From the NCBI GenBank assembly GCA_005239165.1, contig RAPG01000002.1, forward strand, positions 186,001 through 250,000: a stretch of 64,000 nt of DNA, read 5' to 3'. The notes under the pieces are model-generated. The model had not been told where the DNA came from and made no database searches. It saw nothing but the letters and a program-made list of their open reading frames with translations. The DNA comes from Allopusillimonas ginsengisoli. GTDB lineage: Bacteria > Pseudomonadota > Gammaproteobacteria > Burkholderiales > Burkholderiaceae_B. Of this stretch, positions 1 to 8,933 are shown in pieces. A program made the translations under genes and the position numbers. Numbering within the stretch: position 1 is the stretch's first letter; each line of letters opens with the position of its first letter.

Positions 1-700
<700 letters not shown>

Positions 701-750
701 TCAATGAACGGATCGTAGCATGTCATCGTAAGGTCATAAACCCAAAAATG

Positions 751-2028
751 TTACAAAACGTGGTTGCCAGGCAACGATTGTGGTGTCGTTCTACTACGTA
801 AAACGCCCCAAAACGTAAGCAGCGCCACGATAAAAAACAACAAGGTGTTGTTGCGGCCCAGCATCATTTGCGTTTGCGCGAAAATCGTAAAACACCCCAC
901 CAGCGACACACCACACACGGCCAGGTATTGTGCAACCGGGTCTGCTGACCTCAACCGCCGGCCAAAATACACCAGCGACAACACCACCAGCGCCAGCACG
1001 GGCACAAGCCCCAGCAGGCCCTGAAGTACCCAAAGCTCCAGAAACGTGTTGTGCGTGTTCGCGAGCTTTGTTACGGCGGGGGAGAACGCGCCGCTGGCCA
1101 CCAGGCGCTCCTTTTCTGTTTCGTAATCTGCCTCGCTCCAGCCCATGAGCGGCTTTTGCGGAATGATGACTTTGAGTGCGCGCCAGATCTCAAAACGTGC
1201 ACCCAATGAGGTCGCCGTGTTCCCCTGCCGGTACATTTGCACATCTTTCACGGCCAGCTCAAACCGGGACTCGACCATTGGTAAGGTAGACACAGTAATG
1301 GCACCAATCGCCATCACACCCAGCGAGGCCACAACCCACTTAACATTGGAGCGCCGTAAATAAGCCGTACAGAACACCAGTATGACGAACGGTAGCGCCA
1401 CCCAGCCACCGCGCGCGCCTGACAAGATAGACGCATAGCTTCCGCCAACCACACCCAACAGCAATGCCACCCGCCACAAACAGGGCTTGTAGAACAAGCG
1501 GTCACAGGCCACAAAACCGGCCGCACAGAAGACAGCCATCATGAGGGCCAGATCACCAAACTGTATGCCCCCGGTAAACCCGGCGGCTCTGGCTTCACCC
1601 AGTGAGTATCTTTCCCAGGCCGCGACGGCTCCGGCGGCTATTGCACCCACAATAAACCCGGCGTTCAGCCAGGTCAGTTTTACGGGATGGGCCAGCATCA
1701 GCAGAAAAATAGGAATCGCCAGCAGGTAACGGCTGGGCATATCCAAACTGGACAGATCATTGCCGTGATACAACCAGCTGACAGCTCCGGCCAGAAATAT
1801 GATCAGCAGCAGCGAAGCCATGATTTTATCGTCGCGCGCAAGCGAAATAGCTGGACGCAAGGCCAAGTAATAAAGACTAGCCGCCATCAGCAGCACGGCA
1901 CCCAGCGCATAGCCTCGCGGGGTGCCCAGCATAAACGCAAAGAACAAAAAAACTGAATATGACGCCCACATAGATAGAGGCGTTGTGCCAGCAGAAGTTG
2001 ACGTTAAAGGCTGCGATGTGTGAGACAT
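751..2028 (-). CDS. O-antigen ligase family membrane protein (WaaL/RfaL-like)
   Basis: A polytopic inner-membrane protein of about 425 residues with roughly ten hydrophobic segments. In the C-terminal half there is a long periplasmic loop followed by the ANTHNTFLELWV motif, whose histidine is characteristic of the Wzy_C/WaaL family that transfers polymeric O-antigen from undecaprenyl diphosphate to lipid A-core. An SGARGGWVALP segment, also typical, precedes the loop. A frame open from TTG at 2046 exists, but ATG at 2028 is the more usual start; no good Shine-Dalgarno site is seen. Neighbouring rmlB and wlbA support a role in LPS assembly. A polymerase (Wzy) or protein glycan ligase cannot be excluded from sequence alone. 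Confidence 0.75.
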   Translation of the reverse strand: MSHTSQPLTSTSAGTTPLSMWASYSVFLFFAFMLGTPRGYALGAVLLMAASLYYLALRPAISLARDDKIMASLLLIIFLAGAVSWLYHGNDLSSLDMPSRYLLAIPIFLLMLAHPVKLTWLNAGFIVGAIAAGAVAAWERYSLGEARAAGFTGGIQFGDLALMMAVFCAAGFVACDRLFYKPCLWRVALLLGVVGGSYASILSGARGGWVALPFVILVFCTAYLRRSNVKWVVASLGVMAIGAITVSTLPMVESRFELAVKDVQMYRQGNTATSLGARFEIWRALKVIIPQKPLMGWSEADYETEKERLVASGAFSPAVTKLANTHNTFLELWVLQGLLGLVPVLALVVLSLVYFGRRLRSADPVAQYLAVCGVSLVGCFTIFAQTQMMLGRNNTLLFFIVALLTFWGVLRSRTTPQSLPGNHVL

Positions 2029-2199
2029 GGACGCGACAAAGGACAAAGAGCTAAAGATAGCCGGATCATAGCACCGTGGTCATGCCTGATCGATCCGACC
2101 TTTAGCCGCCACAGCTGGTTTGTTGCAAGCCCCGAGCCTGCTCAACTTACTGAAATGGCGTCGCGGCCAGTCCACGACGGCGAGCTCTTTGCATGATGC

Positions 2200-3258
2200 T
2201 CAGAGCCGGTTATCTTGCTCCACCCCCGCGGCAGCAAGGCGCTGCCCGCACCAGTCGCGGTTGGCCAGATACCACTGTACTGTTTTCCGCATGCCTGTCT
2301 GAAAGCCCTCTTGAGGCACCCAGCCCAGTTCGTCGCGAATTTTTGACGCGTTAATGCAATAACGCCGGTCATGGCCAGGGCGGTCATCCACATAGCGGAT
2401 CAAATCCTTGTAGTGCAGCACACCTGCCGGCCTGGCGGGTGCCAGCTCTTGCAGCAGCTCGCACAGTGTGTGCACAACGTCGATGTTGCGTTGCACGCTA
2501 TCGCCGCCGATATTCCATGTGCTGCCTGCTGCTGCACACGAAATAACCGCATGCAGCGCCCGAACATGGTCGTCAACATAAAGCCAGTCACGTTCATGCA
2601 AGCCGTCGCCAAACAGCGACAAGGGGCTGCCCGCCAGCGCGTTGGCAATCATCACTGGGATAAGCTTTTCAGGAAACTGATAAGGCCCGTAGTTGTTTGA
2701 GCAGTGCGTAATCAGTGTAGGAAGGCCATACGTGCGCTGCCAGGCCCCCACGAGGTGGTCTGCTGCGGCCTTGCTCGCGGAATACGGTGAGCTGGGCGCA
2801 TAGTTACTGGTTTCCGTAAACTGCCCCGCCGACGACCCAAGATCACCGAACACTTCATCGGTGGATACGTGATGAAACCGGAAGCGCTGCTGGGCGGTGG
2901 TATCAAGCTCACGCCAATAGGCATAGCTGGCTTCAAGCAAGGTATACGTGCCAACCACGTTGGTTTCAACAAAGGCAGCGGGGCCCACTATGGATCTGTC
3001 CACGTGCGACTCTGCGGCCAGATGCATCACAGCATGGGGTTGATGGTGTTTGAACGCGCGGTCTAGTCCCGCCCTGTTGCAGATATCAAGGTGTTCAAAC
3101 TGGTAGCGCGGGCTGCTGGCGGCGTCTTCAAGCGCCTCAAGGCTGCCTGCATAGGTGAGTTTGTCAACGTTAACCACGCTGTCTTGGGTGTGGCCGATAA
3201 TATGCCGGATCAGCGCCGACCCAATAAAGCCAGCGCCACCGGTAACCAGAATCTTCAT
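2200..3258 (-). CDS. rfbB: dTDP-glucose 4,6-dehydratase
   Basis: Full-length (352 residues) extended SDR that converts dTDP-D-glucose to dTDP-4-keto-6-deoxy-D-glucose, the second step of dTDP-L-rhamnose synthesis (also called rmlB). The NAD-binding GGAGFIGSA lies at residues 7-15, the catalytic STDEVFG (Asp134, Glu135) at 132-138 and the YSASK Tyr-Lys pair at 159-163. The start [10 protein letters not shown] at 3258 follows GAGAGCACAAGT. The epimerase and reductase of the same pathway (rmlC, rmlD) lie 2.5 kb away on the same strand, separated by plus-strand infA and pgi. No rmlA is in the window. Confidence 0.96.
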   Translation of the reverse strand: MKILVTGGAGFIGSALIRHIIGHTQDSVVNVDKLTYAGSLEALEDAASSPRYQFEHLDICNRAGLDRAFKHHQPHAVMHLAAESHVDRSIVGPAAFVETNVVGTYTLLEASYAYWRELDTTAQQRFRFHHVSTDEVFGDLGSSAGQFTETSNYAPSSPYSASKAAADHLVGAWQRTYGLPTLITHCSNNYGPYQFPEKLIPVMIANALAGSPLSLFGDGLHERDWLYVDDHVRALHAVISCAAAGSTWNIGGDSVQRNIDVVHTLCELLQELAPARPAGVLHYKDLIRYVDDRPGHDRRYCINASKIRDELGWVPQEGFQTGMRKTVQWYLANRDWCGQRLAAAGVEQDNRL

Positions 3259-3804
3259 ACTTGTGCTCTCTGACAGCTGTACCCGGGCACCCTAAGCCCC
3301 AGGCCAGTTGCGCTTCGGCTAAAAATGGGGGCCGCGCAATCAGACTGCACCGTGCCCAGAGTCAGCAGTATAAACTTCTGGTATACGGGTAAACCACGTG
3401 TTACCATATAGAGGCTAAGCATTTGTTTGCTTTGTGTTTTCAGCAGCCCCAAGACCACATAATAAGTCGGGCCACACCTGCAGCACTTGCCCGTTTGTCT
3501 CCGCATCTATATCAGGTGCCTCTCCATTTCACCGGCAGGTACACCTTTTCTGGTCTTGCGCGCTACCTGATTTCAGTTCCAATAAATACACGTTTCTCAC
3601 GAAACGCAACACAGCGCCACCAGGTGCTAACGAAGCAATCACCCTCTAGCCTTATCGGCAACAGGTACCGCTTGCTGCAGAACAGGCTTCTTTTTACTTT
3701 GTTCTGCGTGCTTGTGCGATTGCCACGCTGTACATGATGGTTGAGCTGCCGCTGGCGGCTCCCGCATTTCAGCGTGTACCTATTGTTTTTTTGCAGGAGT
3801 ACAC
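3259..3804. other. Intergenic region between rmlB and infA
   Basis: 546 bp between divergent rmlB and infA without a convincing gene; the open frames here have no recognisable protein features. It should hold the promoters of both genes. A perfect 8-bp inverted repeat (GCAGAACA at 3677-3684, TGTTCTGC at 3700-3707, 15-nt T-rich loop) lies in the infA leader and could form an mRNA hairpin. Just before infA there is a clear GCAGGAG ribosome binding site. Confidence 0.4.
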
Positions 3805-4062
3805 ATGGCCAAAGAAGAATTAATTGAAATGGGCGGGCTCGTCACCGAAGTGCTGCCCGATTCCCGTTTTCGCGTCACCCTCGACAATGGGCACCCCATT
3901 GTTGCTTACACCGGCGGCAAAATGCGCAAGCATCACATCCGCATTCTGGCCGGCGACAAAGTCTCGCTTGAGCTGTCTCCCTACGACCTGAGCAAAGGCC
4001 GTATCACCTTCCGTCATATCGCTGGGCGTACCCCTATGGCCCGCCCACCGCGCCGCCGCTGA
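3805..4062 (+). CDS. infA: Translation initiation factor IF-1 (second, extended type)
   Basis: 85 residues with the S1-like OB fold of IF-1, which binds the 30S A site during initiation. [23 protein letters not shown] and [19 protein letters not shown] follow the family closely. It is about 13 residues longer than the usual 72 and ends in a basic, proline-rich tail, [15 protein letters not shown]. Betaproteobacteria commonly carry such a second infA outside the ribosomal protein cluster, so this is probably a paralogue and not the only copy. A strong GCAGGAG Shine-Dalgarno site precedes ATG 3805. Confidence 0.93.
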   Translation: MAKEELIEMGGLVTEVLPDSRFRVTLDNGHPIVAYTGGKMRKHHIRILAGDKVSLELSPYDLSKGRITFRHIAGRTPMARPPRRR

Positions 4063-4218
4063 TCAGACGCGACGCACACGTCTGGCAAGGCCGGGCGATG
4101 CGTGCTCTCAGCTGTGGTAGCCCACACTCCGGTCGTGGGCCACCCTGACACATTCTCCGCTGTCTTCTTTCGGCTTATACAATGAACCCAACTTCATCCA
4201 TGCCCGAAAGGAGCCGCC

Positions 4219-5811
4219 GTGGCCGACAAATCTAGCTTTACTGGCCCATCCGCGTTTCAACCCTTGCGCCTGCTGCCTGAGTGGGCAGCATTTGAAACCG
4301 AGGCGCGCAATTCCCCTATACATATTCACAGCCTGCGCATTATCAATGCGGCCGGGCTGCATGTCGATGTAAGCGGGCAGGGTTATTCTGACGGGCTTGC
4401 CAGAGCCACTGAAGCCTTGCTGCAGGCACGCAACCTTGAGCAGATGCGCGAGCGCCTGCTGGGGGGCGGCATGGCCAATGTGACAGAAGAGCGTGCGGCC
4501 TGGCATACTGCCCTGCGCGAACCCGATCCCATTGATGATGTCGCCGCTGAGCGTCAGCGGCTTACTGAATTCGTACGTCAGGCTGACTCTGAACGGCGCT
4601 GGCGTAATGTTGTGCACATTGGGATTGGCGGCAGTGACTGGGGTGTCAGGCTGGCTGTAGATGCCTTTGGCTATGCTGGCTCATGGCGTACTGTGCATTT
4701 TGTGGCCAATATCGACGGGCATGCCATACAGGGCGGGCTGGCCGGTCTTGACCCGCATGACACGCTTATTGTGCTGGCTTCCAAGTCTTTTACCACTGCC
4801 GAAACCCTTCAAAACGGTCAGCGCGCGCTTGAATGGCTGAAAGCGGCAGGCGTAGAGAACCCTTTTGACCAGATTGTGGCCATTACCGCCCGGCCAGAGG
4901 TCGCGTGCAAATGGGGCATTGCCCGAAACCATGTGTTCACGCTCTGGGACTGGGTGGGTGGCAGGTTTTCGCTGTGGTCTTCCGTAAGCCTGACCACGGC
5001 CCTGGCCGTGGATACCGATGTGGTTGCCGGCATGCAGGCGGGTGCCTCGGCCATGGATTCCCACTTCGCCGAAGCGCCTGCGCACCAGAACGCGCCCATT
5101 CAGCTGGCCATGTCTGGCATCGTCAACCGCAGCGTGCTCGGTTATGGCTCGCTAAACATTGCGCCGTATGATTTCCGTCTTTCCAGTCTGGTGCCGTACA
5201 TACAGCAAATGGAAATGGAATCGCTGGGTAAATCCACCGACCTTGCAGGCGGGGCCGTCGAGATACCAACGGGGCCTGCCGTGTGGGGTATGCCGGGTAC
5301 CGACGCGCAGCACACGTTTTTTCAGTGGCTGCATCAGGGCAGCGATGGAGCGCCGGTAGACTTTATTGTGTGCCAGCAGGCTGACCATGGCTGGCCAGAG
5401 CACCACAAGCGCTTGCTGGCCAATTGCCTTGCCCAGCGCGAGGCTTTGCTTAAAGGCAAAACCTACGAGGCAGCCCTGCAGCAATGTCTGGCCGAGGGCA
5501 TGGACGCCGACAAGGCACGCTGGCTGGCCCATCATAAAGTACACGCGGGTGGCCGCCCTTCGACGCTAATTGTATTGCCGCGCCTCTCACCCTATGCCCT
5601 CGGGGCGTTGCTGGCCCTGTACGAGCACAAGGTGTTCGTACAAGGGCTGGTGTGGGGCATTAACCCCTTTGATCAGTGGGGGGTGGAGTACGGCAAGGTG
5701 CTGGCCAAAGGCATTTTGAACGAGCTTTCGGGTGCACCCGTCGACGTGGGGCACGATGCATCAACAGCGCATTGGGTGGAAGAGTTTAGGGGCGCACTAC
5801 CGCCGGGCTAG
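4219..5811 (+). CDS. pgi: Glucose-6-phosphate isomerase
   Basis: 530 residues, close to the usual 545. It interconverts glucose 6-phosphate and fructose 6-phosphate in the cytoplasm. Visible family features are GMANVTEERAAWHTALRE near residue 84, HIGIGGSDWG near 133, the GGRFSLWSSV signature, and the second signature FDQWGVEYGKVLAKGI near the C-terminus. Translation starts at GTG 4219 behind AAAGGAG at 4207-4213. An upstream TATACAAT near 4175 is a possible -10 box. The 3' end overlaps the end of convergent rmlD by 15 bp. Its place between rmlB and rmlDC links hexose phosphate supply with nucleotide-sugar synthesis. Confidence 0.97.
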   Translation: MADKSSFTGPSAFQPLRLLPEWAAFETEARNSPIHIHSLRIINAAGLHVDVSGQGYSDGLARATEALLQARNLEQMRERLLGGGMANVTEERAAWHTALREPDPIDDVAAERQRLTEFVRQADSERRWRNVVHIGIGGSDWGVRLAVDAFGYAGSWRTVHFVANIDGHAIQGGLAGLDPHDTLIVLASKSFTTAETLQNGQRALEWLKAAGVENPFDQIVAITARPEVACKWGIARNHVFTLWDWVGGRFSLWSSVSLTTALAVDTDVVAGMQAGASAMDSHFAEAPAHQNAPIQLAMSGIVNRSVLGYGSLNIAPYDFRLSSLVPYIQQMEMESLGKSTDLAGGAVEIPTGPAVWGMPGTDAQHTFFQWLHQGSDGAPVDFIVCQQADHGWPEHHKRLLANCLAQREALLKGKTYEAALQQCLAEGMDADKARWLAHHKVHAGGRPSTLIVLPRLSPYALGALLALYEHKVFVQGLVWGINPFDQWGVEYGKVLAKGILNELSGAPVDVGHDASTAHWVEEFRGALPPG

Positions 5812-6708
5812 CAGCTGACGCACAACGCGTGGCAAGGCAGCGCGCCATGTTCGATGCAGTAGCGGTGACAAGCCCTGCCCGTTTCCCAGTTCGACACTTG
5901 CCAGTTTTTTGCATGACAAGGCCGAGAACACAGGACGCGTGGCCGCTGTGGGGTAATCGCTGCTGCTGACCGGCAGCAGCACTGGCCACTGCAGAGACGG
6001 GCTTACCTGGCCTGCGCAATTAAACACAGCCTGCGCAAACTCGCACCATGAGACGGGTCGGGTTTCATCGCCTGCACCACAATAATGGTAAACGCCTGGG
6101 GCAACATTGGGCATATGGCTGGCAAGCGCGATAAGAACATCTGCCAGATCGCCGCCATAGGTCGGAAAGCCTAACTGATCATCGACTACCCGTAACTGCC
6201 CGACGCCATTGGCCGCCAATCGCAACATGGTGCGTACAAAATTCTGCCCATACTCGCTAAATAACCATGAGCTGCGAACGATGACGGCCTGTGGCAGCGC
6301 CTGCAGCACCGCTGTTTCGCCTTCAAGCTTGCTGCGCCCGTATATGTTCAGTGGCTCTGTGGCATCTGTTTCGGTATAGGGTCGATCGGCACTGCCATCA
6401 AACACATAGTCGGTAGAAACATGCAGCATGCCGGCGTCAACGCGGGCTGCCGCCTGCGCCAGATTCTGCGCGCCGTGCGCATTGATGTCGTAGGCCGCCT
6501 CCACGTCGTCTTCTGCCTGGTCAACGCCGGTATAGGCGGCGGCATTGATGATAAGCGCCGGACGCAAGGCCTGTACTACGCTGTGAACGGCCGGCGCGTT
6601 GCTGATATCAAGGTCATGCCGTGACGGCGCAACCACCTGCCAGGCCGACGGCATACGATCAAGCAGGCAGCGCCCAAGCTGCCCGCTGCCCCCTGTCAGC
6701 AGCACCAT
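5797..6708 (-). CDS. rfbD: dTDP-4-dehydrorhamnose reductase
   Basis: 303 residues, a short SDR that reduces dTDP-4-dehydro-L-rhamnose to dTDP-L-rhamnose with NAD(P)H (also called rmlD). GGSGQLG near residue 6 binds the cofactor, and STDYVFDG followed by YGRSK gives the catalytic Ser/Tyr/Lys arrangement. A longer frame extends to 6795, but ATG at 6708 overlaps the rmlC stop as TGATG, the usual sign of translational coupling, and it places the Rossmann glycines at the correct distance from the N-terminus. The 3' end overlaps pgi on the opposite strand. Confidence 0.95.
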   Translation of the reverse strand: MVLLTGGSGQLGRCLLDRMPSAWQVVAPSRHDLDISNAPAVHSVVQALRPALIINAAAYTGVDQAEDDVEAAYDINAHGAQNLAQAAARVDAGMLHVSTDYVFDGSADRPYTETDATEPLNIYGRSKLEGETAVLQALPQAVIVRSSWLFSEYGQNFVRTMLRLAANGVGQLRVVDDQLGFPTYGGDLADVLIALASHMPNVAPGVYHYCGAGDETRPVSWCEFAQAVFNCAGQVSPSLQWPVLLPVSSSDYPTAATRPVFSALSCKKLASVELGNGQGLSPLLHRTWRAALPRVVRQLLARR

Positions 6709-7382
6709 CACGGCAAGCGGCCTGTTGCACGCAAGGTTTTCAGGCTGAGGCCGCGCTGGTCTTTTGCAGACAGTAGGGGCTGGCAGGGCGGCCACGCAAT
6801 GCCAACTTCTTCGTCATCCCATTTCAGGCAGGCTTCATCGTCAGGCCGGTAGGGCTGAGAGCATTTGTATTCGACCATGGCGTGCTCTGACAGCACCAGA
6901 AACCCATGCGCAAAGCCTGGCGGTATCCATAACTGGGTTTCAACGTACGGCTGTGCGCTGGCGGGCGCGGCCTGCGTAGCGGGTGCGACCTGCGTGACCT
7001 GCGTGACCTGCGTGGCCTGCGCATCGTGCGCATCGCTGCCGTCAATGTTGGCACTTTGTCGCATGGAGCAGGCCGTCATGGTAAAACCGTGCCAGCGCCC
7101 AAAGGTCGGCGACGCAGGCCGTACATCAACAACCACGTCAAACACCTGGCCTTGAACCACACGCACCAGCTTGCCCTGGGGGTGGCTGACCTGATAATGC
7201 ATGCCGCGCAGCACACCCTGATGCGAATAGCTGCAGTTGTCCTGGACGAAGACCACATCCGGGCCAAGCGCGCTGGCGTAGTGTGAGGCCCGAAAGGTTT
7301 CCAGAAAAAACCCGCGGTCATCATGAAACACGGGGGTTTCAATGAGCTTTAAGCCTGGCAGCGGGGTGTCAAGCACCTTCAT
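6708..7382 (-). CDS. rfbC: dTDP-4-dehydrorhamnose 3,5-epimerase with low-complexity insertion
   Basis: Cupin enzyme that epimerises C3 and C5 of dTDP-4-keto-6-deoxyglucose (also called rmlC). VFHDDRGFFLETF, QDNCSYSHQGVLRGMHYQ (catalytic His62) and LWIPPGFAHGFLVLSE are standard. From MKVLDTP at 7382 the protein has 224 residues, about 40 more than usual. The excess is residues 104-147, between SPTFGRWHGF and the LWIPPGFAHG strand, a Gln/Thr/Ala/Val-rich stretch containing TQVTQVTQV. The reading frame is intact, so the enzyme may still be active with a loop extension. A frame open to 7418 adds 12 residues that are not needed. Confidence 0.92.
   Translation of the reverse strand: MKVLDTPLPGLKLIETPVFHDDRGFFLETFRASHYASALGPDVVFVQDNCSYSHQGVLRGMHYQVSHPQGKLVRVVQGQVFDVVVDVRPASPTFGRWHGFTMTACSMRQSANIDGSDAHDAQATQVTQVTQVAPATQAAPASAQPYVETQLWIPPGFAHGFLVLSEHAMVEYKCSQPYRPDDEACLKWDDEEVGIAWPPCQPLLSAKDQRGLSLKTLRATGRLP
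6984..7017 (-). repeat. 9-bp tandem repeat within rmlC
   Basis: On the plus strand TGCGTGACC occurs at 6991-6999 and 7000-7008, with TGCGTGGCC at 7009-7017 and a shortened copy TGCGACC at 6984-6990. It encodes the TQVTQVTQV part of the RmlC insertion. A 9-bp period keeps the frame, so copy number could vary without destroying the gene. Confidence 0.8.
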
Positions 7383-7540
7383 GACGGGAGATCCTGTGCG
7401 CAGGTGGCAGAATGCCACCCTAAAAGGCTTATTTTACGCGGCGGCCGCACGCCATACGTTAACGGGCCCACCGGGCACCACTGTGGGCAGCCTTTCTCCT
7501 GATAGCTAAGACGGACACGCCCTGTTTGTCACTCCACCCT

Positions 7541-7599
7541 CAGCGGCGATACAGGCGGTGATACGTGCGGTGATTCGTGAGACGCTACATGCGGCGCAC
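7541..7599. repeat. Degenerate 12-bp tandem repeat
   Basis: About five diverged 12-bp units resembling CAGGCGGTGATA at 7541-7551, 7552-7563, 7564-7575, 7576-7587 and 7588-7599, in the short gap between the rmlC start and the fadA end. No gene is seen here. Confidence 0.45.
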
Positions 7600-7628
7600 T
7601 CGGCCAGCCATGGCTGCCCACAGCCGTC

Positions 7629-8846
7629 TTACATGCGCTCAAAAATGCCCGCCGCCCCCATGCCTGTGCCCACGCACATGGTGACCATGCCGTAATCCAG
7701 CTTGCGCCGCCGCAGGCCATGAATTACCGTTGCCGCACGTATGGCACCGGTTGCGCCCAGGGGGTGGCCCAGGGCAATGGCACCGCCCAGCGGGTTGACG
7801 ACCTCGGGGTTCAACCCCAGGTCACGAATAACCGCCAGCGACTGGGCCGCGAACGCCTCGTTCAGTTCTATCCAGCCCATTTGGTCCAGTGTCAGGCCGG
7901 CCAGCTTCAAGGCATGGGGTATGGCCTCTTTAGGGCCTATGCCCATGATTTCGGGGGGTACGCCCTTGACGGCAAACGAAACGAAACGGGCGATGGGCGT
8001 CAGGTTGTATTCGTTCAGGGCGCGCTCAGACACCACCAGCAGGGCACCGGCGCCATCTGACATTTGCGAACTGTTGCCGGCTGTGACTGTGCCTCTTGCA
8101 GCAAATACTGGCCGAAGTCGGGCCAGGGCTTCCATGCTGGTGTCTGCACGCGCGCCTTCGTCCAGCGAGACTGTGGTGTGCTTTTCAATGACGTTGTCGC
8201 CAGGTTCACCGGCCGCTGCGGCTGCCAGATCGGGCGTACGGCGCACGATGTCCACGGGCAAAATCTCGTCTGCGAATTCGCCTGCTTTCTGGCCCGCGAT
8301 GGCCCGCCTGTGTGACTCAAGCGCAAAGGCGTCCTGATCTTCACGCGATACCTTCCATTGCTGCGCAACCTGTTCGCCTGTCAGGCCCATGCCGTAGGCA
8401 ATGCCCAGGTTTTCGTCGTTGGCGAAGATATCCGGACTAAATGAGGTGCTGACGCCCATGGTGGGCACCAGGCTCATAGACTCAGTGCCTGCGGCGATCA
8501 GCACATCGGCCTCGCCGACGCGAATGCGGTCTGCCGCCATGGCGATGGCGGTCAGGCCTGATGCGCAGAAACGGTTAACCGTTACGCCTGCCACCGAGGT
8601 GGGCAAGCCTGCCAGCAAGGCCCCCAGCCGCGCCACATTCAGTCCTTGCGGGCCCTCAGGAATGGCGCAGCCCACAATAGCGTCTTCAATGGCGGCGGGG
8701 TCCAGGCCGGGCACCTGGGCCAGCAAGCCTTTGATTACGGTGGCCAGCAGGTCGTCAGGCCGGGTATGAGAAAACATGCCGCGCGGTGCCTTGCCGATAG
8801 GGGTGCGGGTCGCCGCGACGATGTATGCGTGTTGCAGTGTTGCCAT
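7629..8846 (-). CDS. fadA: Acetyl-CoA C-acyltransferase (3-ketoacyl-CoA thiolase)
   Basis: 405-residue thiolase that cleaves 3-ketoacyl-CoA with CoA in the last step of beta-oxidation. The nucleophilic cysteine is in NRFCASGLTA (Cys94), the second active-site histidine is in GGAIALGHPLGATGA, and the C-terminal CVGTGMGAAGIFERM carries the second catalytic cysteine. ATG 8846 has AAGGAA a few bases upstream, so it is preferred to the frame opening at 8870. It follows the FadN-like gene by 87 bp on the same strand, so the two form an operon giving a complete beta-oxidation unit apart from the acyl-CoA dehydrogenase. Confidence 0.93.
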   Translation of the reverse strand: MATLQHAYIVAATRTPIGKAPRGMFSHTRPDDLLATVIKGLLAQVPGLDPAAIEDAIVGCAIPEGPQGLNVARLGALLAGLPTSVAGVTVNRFCASGLTAIAMAADRIRVGEADVLIAAGTESMSLVPTMGVSTSFSPDIFANDENLGIAYGMGLTGEQVAQQWKVSREDQDAFALESHRRAIAGQKAGEFADEILPVDIVRRTPDLAAAAAGEPGDNVIEKHTTVSLDEGARADTSMEALARLRPVFAARGTVTAGNSSQMSDGAGALLVVSERALNEYNLTPIARFVSFAVKGVPPEIMGIGPKEAIPHALKLAGLTLDQMGWIELNEAFAAQSLAVIRDLGLNPEVVNPLGGAIALGHPLGATGAIRAATVIHGLRRRKLDYGMVTMCVGTGMGAAGIFERM

Positions 8847-8933
8847 GTCGATTTCCTTAATCTTGTACACAATGCAGAACGCCTGTGGGGGCGTTCCTGC
8901 CAGGTGAAGGACTTCTGCCGGAGCAGAGGCCGC

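Noticed and set aside
3423-3737. Possible 104-residue gene upstream of infA
   Set aside because: There is no ribosome binding site, no recognisable domain, and another frame of similar length overlaps it.
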